Assembly: GCA_020629515.1 (NCBI GenBank)
Contig: JAHDDE010000007.1
Location: 1-64,000 of the forward strand
Origin: Saprospiraceae bacterium
Lineage (GTDB): Bacteria > Bacteroidota > Bacteroidia > Chitinophagales > Saprospiraceae
Length of the DNA: 64,000 bases
Direction of reading: 5' to 3'
Shown here: positions 33,645 to 42,771 of the stretch, in pieces
Position numbering within the stretch: the first letter of the stretch is position 1
Layout of the letters: each line of letters opens with the position of its first letter
Program-made: the position numbers and the translations under genes
The notes under the pieces: model-generated
The model's input: the letters and a program-made list of their open reading frames with translations, nothing else
Told to the model about the DNA's origin: nothing
The model's database searches: none

Positions 33645-36596
33645 ATGAGGGAACGTAGATATAGTCTGGTTATAATTCCAGTAATAATATTTTTATCCAG
33701 TTTTGATTTATCTGCACAAGTATTGCAGAATGCATCTTGGACGGATAGCGTCATGCAAGAAATGACGATTGAAGAAAAGATCGGTCAGTTATTTATGATT
33801 AGAGCTTTTTCAAAAAATGATAAATCACACATCCAGTTTGTCGAAGAACAGATTAAGAAATATCATATTGGTGGAGTTTGTTTTTTTCAAGGTGATCCCA
33901 AGAAACAAGTAGAATTAGTCAATAAGTATCAAGACTTATCGTCTTACCCGCTTTTAGTGTCTATCGACGGTGAGTGGGGATTAGGGATGCGTTTTCCTGA
34001 TAAAGCGATCAGCTTTCCTCGTCAGATTACTATAGGAGCCATAAATGACAATCAGCTTATCTATCGTATGGGTAAAGAAATTGGGCGACAGTGTCAGCTT
34101 TTAGGGATTAACGTCAATTTTGCTCCAGATGTGGATGTAAATAACAACCCAAATAATCCTGTAATTAATATGAGATCATTTGGAGAGGACAGAGATAATG
34201 TAGCCTCTAAGGCATATGCCTATATGAGAGGTTTGCAAGATGCTAATGTGATGGCTTGCGCAAAGCACTTTCCTGGACATGGAGATACGGATGTTGATTC
34301 GCATTATGACTTGCCTATCATAGGCCATGATAGATTTAGGCTGGATAGCATCGAACTCTATCCTTTCAAAAAAATGATAGATATGGGTATATCTTCTGTG
34401 ATGGTCGCCCATCTCCAAGTTCCTGCCTTAGATGCTCGATCTAATCGTCCAACAACACTCTCTGATAAAGTGATATCTGATTTATTGCGGACCGAGTTGG
34501 ATTTTGACGGATTGATCTACACCGATGCTATGGAAATGAAGGGTGTAACTAAGCACTATGAAGCCGGTATGGCCGATTTGGAAGCCTTTTTGGCAGGTAA
34601 TGATATAATACTCCTTCCTGAGGACATCCATCAAGGTTACAACAGAATTTTAGAAGCCTATAAGTCTGGGGTTATAAGTGAAGAACGAATTAATGTTAGC
34701 GTACGCAGAATTTTAAAAGCCAAAGAAAAACTTAAACTTCATAATCAGTTACAGAAAGCTAATGCAAGTGATATCTATAAAGAATTGAATTCTGACGAAG
34801 CGATCAACATTAAAACAGAGATTTATGAAAGAGCAATAACATTAGCTAACAATGAAAAAAAGTTGCTACCAATCAGAAAGCTGAGTAAAGCCTCTTATGC
34901 AAGTGTCGCATTGGGAGTTAATAAACGGTCAGTTTTTCAAGAAAGATTAGGATCATATGTAGAAGTGGATTCATACCATATTCCTAAAGAGGGATCCAAA
35001 GCAAAGTATACAGAGGTCCAAAATGCAATTAAAGATAAAGATCGTATAATCATTTCTCTTCATGATATGAGCTGGTATGCTAAAAAGAACTACGGTTTAG
35101 ATCAAGATCAGATTGATTATGTCAATACACTCTCGCAGAGCGCTGATGTTATTTTGGTGGTATTTGGTACACCATACTCTTTAAAGTGGTTTGAAAAAAT
35201 ACCAACTGTAGTTGTCGCTTATGAGGATAATGAAATAAGCCAAGAAGTTGCAGCTCAAGCATTATTTGGTGTGACCGATATCGGAGGCAAATTACCAGTT
35301 ACCGCCTCATCAAAATATATAATGGGTAAAGGAGAGAGAATTACTGGTTTAAAGCGCATTGGCTTTAGTAGGCCAGAGAGGGTTGGTCTTAATTCTGATA
35401 CTTTACGAAATATTAAAAAGATCGTAGGAGAAATGATCGCTGAAAAAGCTGCTCCTGGATGTCAAATTCTTATAGCTAAGAATAATCGAGTGGTTTATCA
35501 TGAGTCTTTTGGTTATCATACTTACGATAAAATAAGAAAAGTCAAAAAATCTGATATATACGATTTAGCCTCAGTTACGAAGGTTATGGCGACAACAATT
35601 TCTTTGATGCACTTGGATGATCAAGAGGCTTTTGATCTCTCGGGATACATCAAAGATTATATTCCTGAAGAGGATACTACAAATAAAGCAACGATCCAAT
35701 ATCATGACATGCTTGCTCATGTTGGAGGATTGGTTGGATGGATACCCTTTTACAAGAATACCCTAACGGAAGATAGATCTCCTAAGCCGTCTGATGACTA
35801 TTATGCCCAAGAGCAATCTGAAGAATTTCCCCATTATGTTACGGACAATTTATACCTCCGACATGACTATCAGGATAGTATTTGGCGCAAAGTGTTTTCA
35901 TCTAAGTTGAGAGACAAACGAGACTATCGGTATAGTGATTTAGCTTTTTACATAGGCAGTAGGACTATAGAAAATCTATCGAAGATGTCAGTAGACCAAT
36001 ATGCTCACCAATATTTTTATTCACCATTGGGTCTGAGAACCACGACTTTCAACCCTCTCAAAAAAGTGGATAAGAATAGAGTCCCTCCTACAGAAAAAGA
36101 TACCTATTTTAGAATGTCGACTATACGAGGTACAGTACACGACATGGGTGCGGCCATGTTAGGTGGAGTAAGTGGTCATGCAGGATTATTTTCCAGTGCT
36201 CTTGATTTGGGAGTGCTTATGCAGATGATGCTTAATAAAGGATATTATGGGGGGTATAATTACTTATCACCTGAAACTGTAGAAAAATATACCAAGAGAC
36301 ATTGGGCCTCTTCGAGGCGAGGAATTGGTTTTGATATGAAAGAATTGAATCCCGATAAAACCCAAAATATGTCTGATAAAGCTAGTAGGAACACATTTGG
36401 GCATTTAGGGTTTACGGGAACAGCTGTTTTTGCAGATCCAGATCATGATATAATCTATATCTTTTTATCCAATCGAACATATCCTACAATGCGCAACAAT
36501 AAGTTGGGCAAGAATAACTACCGACCTCGTATTCAATCCGTTATTTATGATGCGTTAATTCCTGATACTCACATGGATAGTGGATTAACTTATTAA
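33645..36596 (+). CDS. GH3 beta-N-acetylhexosaminidase fused to a class C beta-lactamase-like domain
   Basis: 983 residues with a signal peptide ending near DLSAQ. The N-terminal GH3 domain (about 35-365) has the NagZ-type loop KHFPGHGDTDVDSH (207-220) and the nucleophile Asp294 in YTDAMEMKGV. A GH3 C-terminal domain follows to about 560 (DIGGKLPVTAS). From about 585 to the end is a serine beta-lactamase/esterase fold: catalytic SVTK (Ser643, Lys646), the YxN-like YSD at 763-765, and HLGFTGT as the third motif. NagZ-like enzymes remove GlcNAc from muropeptides in cell-wall recycling; the beta-lactamase-like domain may act on peptide or ester bonds. Such fusions occur in Bacteroidota. The permease gene follows after 33 bp. 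Confidence 0.87.
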   Translation: MRERRYSLVIIPVIIFLSSFDLSAQVLQNASWTDSVMQEMTIEEKIGQLFMIRAFSKNDKSHIQFVEEQIKKYHIGGVCFFQGDPKKQVELVNKYQDLSSYPLLVSIDGEWGLGMRFPDKAISFPRQITIGAINDNQLIYRMGKEIGRQCQLLGINVNFAPDVDVNNNPNNPVINMRSFGEDRDNVASKAYAYMRGLQDANVMACAKHFPGHGDTDVDSHYDLPIIGHDRFRLDSIELYPFKKMIDMGISSVMVAHLQVPALDARSNRPTTLSDKVISDLLRTELDFDGLIYTDAMEMKGVTKHYEAGMADLEAFLAGNDIILLPEDIHQGYNRILEAYKSGVISEERINVSVRRILKAKEKLKLHNQLQKANASDIYKELNSDEAINIKTEIYERAITLANNEKKLLPIRKLSKASYASVALGVNKRSVFQERLGSYVEVDSYHIPKEGSKAKYTEVQNAIKDKDRIIISLHDMSWYAKKNYGLDQDQIDYVNTLSQSADVILVVFGTPYSLKWFEKIPTVVVAYEDNEISQEVAAQALFGVTDIGGKLPVTASSKYIMGKGERITGLKRIGFSRPERVGLNSDTLRNIKKIVGEMIAEKAAPGCQILIAKNNRVVYHESFGYHTYDKIRKVKKSDIYDLASVTKVMATTISLMHLDDQEAFDLSGYIKDYIPEEDTTNKATIQYHDMLAHVGGLVGWIPFYKNTLTEDRSPKPSDDYYAQEQSEEFPHYVTDNLYLRHDYQDSIWRKVFSSKLRDKRDYRYSDLAFYIGSRTIENLSKMSVDQYAHQYFYSPLGLRTTTFNPLKKVDKNRVPPTEKDTYFRMSTIRGTVHDMGAAMLGGVSGHAGLFSSALDLGVLMQMMLNKGYYGGYNYLSPETVEKYTKRHWASSRRGIGFDMKELNPDKTQNMSDKASRNTFGHLGFTGTAVFADPDHDIIYIFLSNRTYPTMRNNKLGKNNYRPRIQSVIYDALIPDTHMDSGLTY

Positions 36597-36629
36597 CTTG
36601 GAGTTTTTAATGAATGTGTTAATAATTAA

Positions 36630-37847
36630 ATGCCAATTTCATTAACCATTGCTATACGCTACTTATTCGGCAAAAAGTCAACTAATGCCATTAATATTAT
36701 TACTGCCGTTTCTGTAGTCGGTATTGCTATTGGTACAGCTGCACTTATTTTAATCCTGTCTGTATTCAATGGGTTTGAGGGTTTAATGAGAGGCTATTTG
36801 GATACGTTCAATCCAGATTTTAAAATTGTTCCTATCGAAGGAAAATTTTTCTATAAGGATGAAGCATGGATTAAAGAATTAGAGGATATTGATGGCATAG
36901 AGGTGGTAACGAGTACCATCGAAGAAGTAGCCTTACTCGAGTATGGGGACAAGCAACAAGTGGGAATTATCAAAGGTGTTGATAGTTCATTTATTAATAC
37001 CGTACCCATAGAAGACGCGATGAAATCAGGATCAATTAATTTTAAAAGCTCTGAATTTGGGACTTACTGTATAGTGGGTAATGGCGTAAGTAACATACTG
37101 AATATCAATTTACAAAATAGGTTTACGCCATTAACCATCCACGTTCCCAACAGAAGGAAGAAAATTATAGATAAAGATTTTAAATCGAGACCATTATTAG
37201 TTAGTGGTGTATTTTCCATAAGAAATGAGCGTGATAATCAATATGTGCTCAGTTCTTATGAGATGGTGAGCGGATTATTAGATCTGTATGATAAGGTATC
37301 ATCGGTTGAAATTAAATCAAAATCTGGCGCTGATCTGAGTAGAATCAAGAGAGATATTAGCTCAATAGTACCGGATACTTATGAGGTCAAAGATCGATAC
37401 CAACAAGATGAATCTTTTCTTAAAGCTATGACAATTGAAAAGTGGTCTTCATATTTGATTTTTGGATTTACTTTAATCCTTATCATATTTAATGTCATAG
37501 GCAGTCTATGGATGATTGTTATAGATAAAAAGAAAGATCTCAGTGTTTTGCAATCTTTTGGAGCTAGTAAGGTGATAATTAAGAGAATCTTTTATTGGGA
37601 AGGGGCCTTAGTTAGTCTTTTAGGGTTTTTGATTGGTTTTATAGCGGCATTGATATTTTATGTTTTGCAGAAAAATATTGGGCTTATTACTGTACCAGAT
37701 GGATTTTCTACTACCAGCTATCCCATAGAACTTCTATGGACTGATGTTTTAATCATATTTGTAACAGTAATTGTATTAGGTATATGTGCCTCAATACCTA
37801 CAAGCATACGTGCGGCGAAGGTGAGCTCATATGTAAGAACAGAATAG
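36630..37847 (+). CDS. FtsX-type ABC transporter permease (LolC/LolE-like)
   Basis: 405 residues with the LolC/E layout: a first membrane helix at about 21-46 (NIITAVSVVGIAIGTAALI), a periplasmic domain of about 230 residues, then three helices at about 276-300, 325-350 and 370-393. The N-terminal block AIRYLFGKKSTNAINII is typical of lipoprotein-releasing permeases that hand outer-membrane lipoproteins to LolA. The ATPase partner is not adjacent, which is common in this phylum. A MacB-type exporter function cannot be excluded. Confidence 0.82.
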   Translation: MPISLTIAIRYLFGKKSTNAINIITAVSVVGIAIGTAALILILSVFNGFEGLMRGYLDTFNPDFKIVPIEGKFFYKDEAWIKELEDIDGIEVVTSTIEEVALLEYGDKQQVGIIKGVDSSFINTVPIEDAMKSGSINFKSSEFGTYCIVGNGVSNILNINLQNRFTPLTIHVPNRRKKIIDKDFKSRPLLVSGVFSIRNERDNQYVLSSYEMVSGLLDLYDKVSSVEIKSKSGADLSRIKRDISSIVPDTYEVKDRYQQDESFLKAMTIEKWSSYLIFGFTLILIIFNVIGSLWMIVIDKKKDLSVLQSFGASKVIIKRIFYWEGALVSLLGFLIGFIAALIFYVLQKNIGLITVPDGFSTTSYPIELLWTDVLIIFVTVIVLGICASIPTSIRAAKVSSYVRTE

Positions 37848-37857
37848 GTATATGAGT

Positions 37858-37865
37858 TATATTTG
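37858..37865 (+). promoter_or_regulatory. -7 element just ahead of the 122-residue protein gene
   Basis: TATATTTG followed by CAGG fits TAnnTTTG. It ends 8 bp before the ATG at 37874, so transcription would start almost at the start codon and give a nearly leaderless message. Confidence 0.35.
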
Positions 37866-37873
37866 CAGGATTT

Positions 37874-38242
37874 ATGGAAGAATGGAAGTTAGATTTTGAG
37901 TGGTTGCAAGTAAGGCATCTTATTAAGGATCGGTTTGATCGTGGGGCTTTACCTGATCTTAATTCTATTTTATACCTTATAGGGATACAAGAAGCCAATC
38001 TTTCGCAATGCTCATTTACAAAAGAGGAAAAACAAGATTTAATGCATGTTGCTACATGTCATTTATTGAGTAGTGAGGGATACTTTGAGTATCTTGGCAA
38101 TGACGAGGATGGATGGCCGCATTTTAATCAAATAAGAGTTTTGCCTTATGAAGGGGTAGTGGCGCAAGAAAAATTTCTAAAAGAATGTGTGATTAAATAT
38201 TTCGAGACATACAAAGATTTAATAAGTCAAGATGAAGAATAA
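37874..38242 (+). CDS. Conserved Bacteroidota protein of unknown function
   Basis: 122 residues, acidic, soluble, no signal peptide. Recognisable blocks are WLQVRHLIKDRF near the N-terminus and LSSEGYFEYLGNDEDGWPHF in the middle, which I recall as a conserved Bacteroidota hypothetical family; it has no known activity. Its 3' end overlaps the following cyclophilin gene by 11 bp, so the two are translationally coupled. Confidence 0.6.
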   Translation: MEEWKLDFEWLQVRHLIKDRFDRGALPDLNSILYLIGIQEANLSQCSFTKEEKQDLMHVATCHLLSSEGYFEYLGNDEDGWPHFNQIRVLPYEGVVAQEKFLKECVIKYFETYKDLISQDEE

Positions 38243-38879
38243 TATTTTTTATTTAACAATGATAATGCTCATTATTGTTATGTCCTGTGGGGAGCAAGGA
38301 GTCAGAAAGGCACGTATAGAGACAGAATTTGGCAATATAACAGTAGAGCTGTATAATTCTACTCCACAGCATAGAGATAATTTTGTCAAATTGGTTAAAC
38401 AAGGTTTTTATGATGATTTACTCTTTCATAGGGTAATTAATGGTTTTATGATACAAGGTGGAGATCCGCAAAGCAAAAATGCTGCACCAGGACAAAGATT
38501 GGGTTCTGGAGGCCCAGGGTACACTGTACCTGCTGAGATTGGAGCTCCTCACTTCAAAGGTACACTGGCAGCCGCAAGATTAGGCGGGCCATCCAATCCA
38601 GAGAAGAGGTCGAGTGGATCTCAGTTTTATATCGTCCATGGTACGAGCCAGAGTGCTAATAGCCTTAAGGCAATGGCGAGCTCAAAAGGTATAGAGTATA
38701 ATCAGGCTCAAATAGATAAATATGTTGATGTTGGAGGCACTCCAGCATTGGACAATGATTATACAGTTTTTGGAGAAGTTATAGAAGGAATTGAGGTAGT
38801 TGACAAAATTGCTGCAGTACAAAAAGATGGAAGTGATCGTCCTATCTCTGATGTGAAAATGAAAATCGTTCTGTTATAA
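38232..38879 (+). CDS. Cyclophilin-type peptidyl-prolyl isomerase lipoprotein
   Basis: 215 residues. Lipoprotein signal with IVMSCG (Cys19), then a cyclophilin domain from about 28. Active-site segments are present: FHRVINGFMIQGGDP, the GSGGPGY loop, KRSSGSQFYIVHG, and FGEVIEGIEVVDKIA. The typical tryptophan loop is replaced by the longer segment SSKGIEYNQAQIDKYVD. Such enzymes speed up proline isomerisation in the envelope. Its stretch from YDDLLFHRVI to GGDP is nearly identical to that of the next gene, so the two are tandem duplicates. It overlaps the previous gene by 11 bp. Confidence 0.88.
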   Translation: MKNNIFYLTMIMLIIVMSCGEQGVRKARIETEFGNITVELYNSTPQHRDNFVKLVKQGFYDDLLFHRVINGFMIQGGDPQSKNAAPGQRLGSGGPGYTVPAEIGAPHFKGTLAAARLGGPSNPEKRSSGSQFYIVHGTSQSANSLKAMASSKGIEYNQAQIDKYVDVGGTPALDNDYTVFGEVIEGIEVVDKIAAVQKDGSDRPISDVKMKIVLL

Positions 38880-38888
38880 TAAAGAATT

Positions 38889-39779
38889 ATGAAGAGTATA
38901 ATTTGGAGTTCACTGGTATGTGTGATGTTATTGTCTTCTTGTTCTCGAGGCACAATAGATTTTTTAGTTGAAGAGCCTCAGAATAAAGTTGCTCCAGCTC
39001 AATACACTTTTATCGACAAGTCTGATGGCTTTGATAAAGTATGGTGGGAGTTAGGCGATGGAACAATAGGAAATGATAGTATCATGGAACACACATATTA
39101 TTTGTCTGGCAAATATGATATAGTGCTCAAAGGTCAAAAGGGAAAAAAGATTTCCGATATGACTAAACAGATTGTTGTTTCGGCTCCTCAAAAGTGTCTT
39201 GTACAGATCGAAACTGATTATGGCAACATGTTAGTAGAATTATATGATGACACGCCTAATCATCGCGATAATTTTTTAAAGTTAGCTGAAGATGGCTTTT
39301 ATGAAGATTTATTATTTCATAGAGTAATCAATGGATTTATGATTCAAGGAGGAGACCCAGATAGTAGAGGTGCCGAGGCTTCACAGCGATTAGGTGTAGG
39401 TGGGCCAGGATATACGGTAGATGCTGAAATCAGTCCTAATTATGCTCATGTAAAAGGTGCGCTGGCCGCAGCTCGTCAAGGTGATGCAGTAAATCCACAG
39501 AAGAAATCAAGCGGTTCTCAGTTTTACATTGTACATGGGAAACCTGTTAGTGAAAATCAGTTAACTCAAAATGAATATAGGTATGGCTTTAGCTATCCTG
39601 ATGAAGTGAAAAAGCAGTACGCAGAGAACGGTGGAACGCCTTTTCTTGATCAACAATATACCATCTTTGGGCAAGTTTTAGAAGGGTTACATGTTATTGA
39701 TGCAATAGCCGCTGCTAAAACTAATAGAGGTGATAGACCCCAAGAGGATGTTAAAATGAGTGTCAAGGTTATCAAATAA
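38889..39779 (+). CDS. Cyclophilin lipoprotein with N-terminal PKD domain
   Basis: 296 residues. Lipoprotein signal LLSSCS (Cys18). Residues about 37-97 form a PKD-like domain: YTFIDKSDGFDKVWWELGDG and MEHTYYLSGKYDIVL are the classical WxxGDG and HTY..G.Y motifs. From about 105 to the end is a cyclophilin domain (FHRVINGFMIQGGDP, SSGSQFYIVHG, FGQVLEGLHVIDAIA). The catalytic domain is a close paralogue of the upstream gene; the PKD module is a surface-binding fold that would position the enzyme at a ligand or protein partner. It follows the first cyclophilin by 9 bp and precedes the kinase gene by 21 bp. Confidence 0.88.
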   Translation: MKSIIWSSLVCVMLLSSCSRGTIDFLVEEPQNKVAPAQYTFIDKSDGFDKVWWELGDGTIGNDSIMEHTYYLSGKYDIVLKGQKGKKISDMTKQIVVSAPQKCLVQIETDYGNMLVELYDDTPNHRDNFLKLAEDGFYEDLLFHRVINGFMIQGGDPDSRGAEASQRLGVGGPGYTVDAEISPNYAHVKGALAAARQGDAVNPQKKSSGSQFYIVHGKPVSENQLTQNEYRYGFSYPDEVKKQYAENGGTPFLDQQYTIFGQVLEGLHVIDAIAAAKTNRGDRPQEDVKMSVKVIK

Positions 39780-39800
39780 AAAAATATTACAGCAGGAGGT

Positions 39801-40541
39801 ATGTCGCATATACTTGGAATCGACGTTGGAGGAACAGGAATAAAAGCAGCATTAGTTGATACAGAGACTGGTGAATTCATAAAAGAAAAGATAAAATATG
39901 GTACTCCAAGTCCATCAACTCCAGCAAATGTTTCTGGAGTGCTAAATCAGCTCATTGATGACTTCGATTATCGTGGTCAAAAGGTTGGATGCGGTTTTCC
40001 ATCGATTATTAAAAATAGTGTGGTTCATAGTGCGTCTAATATTGATGACAGTTGGTTGGGTGTTGATCTTAAGGAGTATTTCCTGAATGAAGTAGGTAGT
40101 GAAGGAGTATTTGTCAATGATGCAGATGCTGCAGGTATTGCGGAGATGAAGTTTGGTAAAGGTCGTGATAGAAACGGTACAGTGTTAATGTTGACATTGG
40201 GAACTGGTATAGGCTCAGGACTTTTTATTGATGGCAAATTGGTACCTAATACCGAATTAGGACATCTTACGTATAAAAATTCTGTTTGGGAAAAATACGC
40301 ATCAAATGGAGCACGTAAAAAGAGAGACTTGTCTTGGGAAGAATGGGGTAAGTGTCTAAATAAATATATCAATCATGTCAACTTTTTATTTAGCCCAGAC
40401 CTAATATTATTAGGAGGAGGAGTAAGTAAAAAGTTCGAGAATTTCTCGGAGTATATCGAATTAAAAGAATTGGTAACTCCAGCACTAATGCAAAACAACG
40501 CTGGAATAATTGGTGCTGCCATGAGCGCCTCTGAATTATAG
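39801..40541 (+). CDS. ROK-family kinase, polyphosphate-glucokinase-like
   Basis: 246 residues. The phosphate-binding loop ILGIDVGGTGIKAALVD is at the N-terminus, the catalytic aspartate lies in FVNDADAAGIAEM, and a second phosphate loop is LTLGTGIGSGLFIDG. ELGHLTY followed by KYASNGARKK is the segment found in strictly polyphosphate/ATP-dependent glucokinases (PpgK), in place of the zinc-binding motif of regulatory ROK proteins, and there is no DNA-binding domain. It should phosphorylate glucose or a similar sugar. The ATG directly abuts AGGAGGT, which is too close to work as a normal ribosome site. Confidence 0.8.
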   Translation: MSHILGIDVGGTGIKAALVDTETGEFIKEKIKYGTPSPSTPANVSGVLNQLIDDFDYRGQKVGCGFPSIIKNSVVHSASNIDDSWLGVDLKEYFLNEVGSEGVFVNDADAAGIAEMKFGKGRDRNGTVLMLTLGTGIGSGLFIDGKLVPNTELGHLTYKNSVWEKYASNGARKKRDLSWEEWGKCLNKYINHVNFLFSPDLILLGGGVSKKFENFSEYIELKELVTPALMQNNAGIIGAAMSASEL

Positions 40542-40543
40542 AA

Positions 40544-40575
40544 TAAAAAAAGGCTGTTTCTTGTCAAAACAGCCT
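40544..40575 (-). terminator. Terminator of the TPR gene, near the kinase stop
   Basis: A 9-bp stem AGGCTGTTT/AAACAGCCT (40551-40559 and 40567-40575) with a 7-nt loop. The seven A's at 40544-40550 become the T-tract on the minus strand, so it mainly ends the TPR gene. It may also slow transcripts of the kinase operon. Confidence 0.75.
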
Positions 40576-40607
40576 CTCAGTTCTGGTTATTGAATTGAGT
40601 ATAATTC

Positions 40608-42020
40608 TTATTTATTTTTAACTGGATCAAAGTAATCGATGATCGATAGAATCTGCTGATTTTGGCTTATATAATCTGGTAAACATTTTAAAACAACGTG
40701 CTCCTCATAAGACTCAGTAAGAGCTTCCTCCAATAAGTTGAATCCTGTATTGCGACTGCCTGTATGGATATTAATGATGGCGTACAAATACATCAACTTA
40801 TAGCTAAATGTGAATTTATCTGCTTTATCAGCAACTATTTTGGCTTTGCCAAAATCTTTTCGCTCTATCAAGAACAATAAGTAATCTTCCCAATATGTGG
40901 AGATTTCGAATCCGTTTTCTGCTGCTCTGTTATAGTAGTAGTTTGCTTTATCAAACTTATCCAATTTATGATAGGCTTGAGCTAAGGCATGAAAATATTC
41001 TTCTACACTATTTTCAATTGCAATTGCTTTTTTCAAAATTTTGACTGCGCCAACGTAGTCTTTATTCTGTAAGTAGCATTTAGCTAAGAGGTATAAGGCC
41101 TCATCACTGTAAGGATCAATTTCGATAGCTTCAAATAGCGATCTCTTTGCATTATCTATATCATTGGTAGAATATTGGCAATTGGCAAGATTCATTAATA
41201 GATCAAACTCAGGACCGAATATTCCCAAAGCTTCAGAATAAACATCTAAAGCTTGATCGAATTTTTTCAATTCACAACAATATTCTGCACAGTCTAAATA
41301 GCCTGATTCAAATTGTGGATTAATTATAAAGCTATATTCGAGAGCGTCGATTGCTTTTTGATATTCTCCCACACAACCATAAGCACTACCTAAATTGTAC
41401 CATGCCAAATGATTATAGGGATGTTTATCTACTATAATTTTGTGTAGCAAGATGCTTTCCTCATAATGTTTACTTTGGTCTACACTTTCGTTCATCAAAA
41501 CGAGGGCTTCCTCATTATTTGGATTGATGATAAGTGCTCTTTTTAGGCATTGAAACATCTGATCATATTCTTGAATACTTTCATAAAAGAAAGCTTCAGT
41601 AACGAAGACATCTTGCAAATCTGACTTATTGCAGTAAGTTTTTATCTCATCTAAAAGGACGATCGTTGCGTCATATTTCTTCTGCAGAATGAACACATTG
41701 GCTTTGAGTAATTGTAACTCTACCTCATATGGAGAAATTAGCTCAGCCGCATCTATACTATCTAATGCTTCTTGAAGTTGACCTTTTTTAATAAGCATAC
41801 GGGTCTTTAGATTTCTAAAATCTGAACGATACGCATATTGCTTAATAGCCTTTTCTATAGTATCTAAAGCTCTATCTAGCTCTAACTCATTCTCATAATA
41901 GGATATGATGTCGTGATATTCTTTATCATCGAGATATATATTTCTACCCTGATCTATCAGAAGTTCATATTCTGATATCAAACTCAACAGTGTTGGAGAC
42001 AGTTTAATTCTACTATCCAT
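40608..42020 (-). CDS. Tetratricopeptide-repeat protein
   Basis: 470 residues, no signal peptide, built almost wholly of about twelve 34-residue TPR helix pairs. Clear examples are AWYNLGSAYGCVGEYQKAID, ALYLLAKCYLQNKDYVGAV and YFHALAQAYHKLDKFDKAN, each with the A/G and Y pattern at the usual positions. Such proteins act as scaffolds for protein-protein contacts; no enzymatic domain is attached and the partner is unknown. It is monocistronic on the minus strand with its own terminator, and an 18-bp palindrome lies about 90 bp upstream. Confidence 0.8.
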   Translation of the reverse strand: MDSRIKLSPTLLSLISEYELLIDQGRNIYLDDKEYHDIISYYENELELDRALDTIEKAIKQYAYRSDFRNLKTRMLIKKGQLQEALDSIDAAELISPYEVELQLLKANVFILQKKYDATIVLLDEIKTYCNKSDLQDVFVTEAFFYESIQEYDQMFQCLKRALIINPNNEEALVLMNESVDQSKHYEESILLHKIIVDKHPYNHLAWYNLGSAYGCVGEYQKAIDALEYSFIINPQFESGYLDCAEYCCELKKFDQALDVYSEALGIFGPEFDLLMNLANCQYSTNDIDNAKRSLFEAIEIDPYSDEALYLLAKCYLQNKDYVGAVKILKKAIAIENSVEEYFHALAQAYHKLDKFDKANYYYNRAAENGFEISTYWEDYLLFLIERKDFGKAKIVADKADKFTFSYKLMYLYAIINIHTGSRNTGFNLLEEALTESYEEHVVLKCLPDYISQNQQILSIIDYFDPVKNK

Positions 42021-42266
42021 GTTTTAACTATGTAAAGGGATTATATCCGAGGGCTAAGATAACTAAATAGATCTCTTTGAAAATTTTATTTCAAATTTTT
42101 TTTCCACATTCTAAAATTAGAATGATCGTATAAAAAAACATTATATATAATTGATTATCAGTAGGTTATAATTTTAATTAATTAAATATGTAAATTGATT
42201 AATAGTCTAACTCCTTAACTTTCATGCTGAAATATATAAGCGTAAAATATGATAAGATATGGGCAA
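42021..42266. other. AT-rich intergenic region upstream of the TPR gene
   Basis: About 246 bp without a convincing coding sequence. It carries homopolymer runs of A and T, a perfect inverted repeat at 42107-42124, and no full TAnnTTTG element on the minus strand. It probably holds the TPR promoter. Confidence 0.6.
42107..42124. repeat. Perfect inverted repeat, candidate operator
   Basis: CATTCTAA and TTAGAATG, 8-bp arms with an AA spacer, sit 87 bp before the TPR start codon. The symmetry and position fit a dimeric regulator site. Confidence 0.4.
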
Positions 42267-42304
42267 AAAAATACCCGATGACTCAGGGTTCATCGGGTAT
42301 TTTT
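42267..42304 (-). terminator. Terminator of the sigma-factor operon
   Basis: A perfect 15-bp stem (42267-42281 and 42290-42304, core TACCCGATGA) with an 8-nt loop. On the minus strand it ends in a T-run (A's at 42265-42271). It lies 16 bp after the last gene's stop. Confidence 0.85.
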
Positions 42305-42320
42305 ACTTCTTTACGACTAA

Positions 42321-42764
42321 TTACTCTTTTTCAGAATTATTTCTACTCCTTAGATTTTTTAGCAAGTCTTCTTTAAATCGTTTATCCAGAGACATCAGTT
42401 TTAGAACTTTAGATGGATTCAAGATTTCTTGTAATTGGGTTATATATTCCCTCTTAAGTAAATATTCTCGCTCCTCGAGCAATATAAGCTGTGATAATTG
42501 ATCAGAGGCTTCACCATCCTGATATATTTGCTCGGACTTTATTATACCATATTTTGAGCTTCGTAATGACTGTTTTTCTTTTTCATATTGATTAAATACA
42601 GGCCAAAAGAGTTGAGCTTCTGATACAGATAAGTCCAATTCTTCGGTGATAAATGCTATTCGCATTGACTCTATTCTCTCACTTTTATAATGACGATCTC
42701 CATGTTGACCGAATAGGGATATACTTATTGTGGTTATAATTATTATTTGAATAAAACTTTTCAT
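42321..42764 (-). CDS. Small secreted Spy/CpxP-like protein of a sigma operon
   Basis: The frame opens at 42782, overlapping the previous gene; I use the ATG at 42764, which starts the signal peptide (MKSFIQIIIITTISISLFGQ). The mature part of about 127 residues is mostly alpha-helical and charged, with AFITEELDLSVSEAQLFWPVFNQYE, a pattern I know from the third genes of Bacteroidota ECF sigma operons and from periplasmic Spy-like sensors. It may sense or buffer envelope stress, which is inference from position. It is the last of three genes. Confidence 0.65.
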   Translation of the reverse strand: MKSFIQIIIITTISISLFGQHGDRHYKSERIESMRIAFITEELDLSVSEAQLFWPVFNQYEKEKQSLRSSKYGIIKSEQIYQDGEASDQLSQLILLEEREYLLKREYITQLQEILNPSKVLKLMSLDKRFKEDLLKNLRSRNNSEKE

Positions 42765-42771
42765 GATCATT

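Noticed and set aside
39791-39803. AGGAGGT before the ROK kinase start
   Set aside because: It abuts the ATG with no spacer, and Shine-Dalgarno sequences are not otherwise used in this window, so chance is likely.
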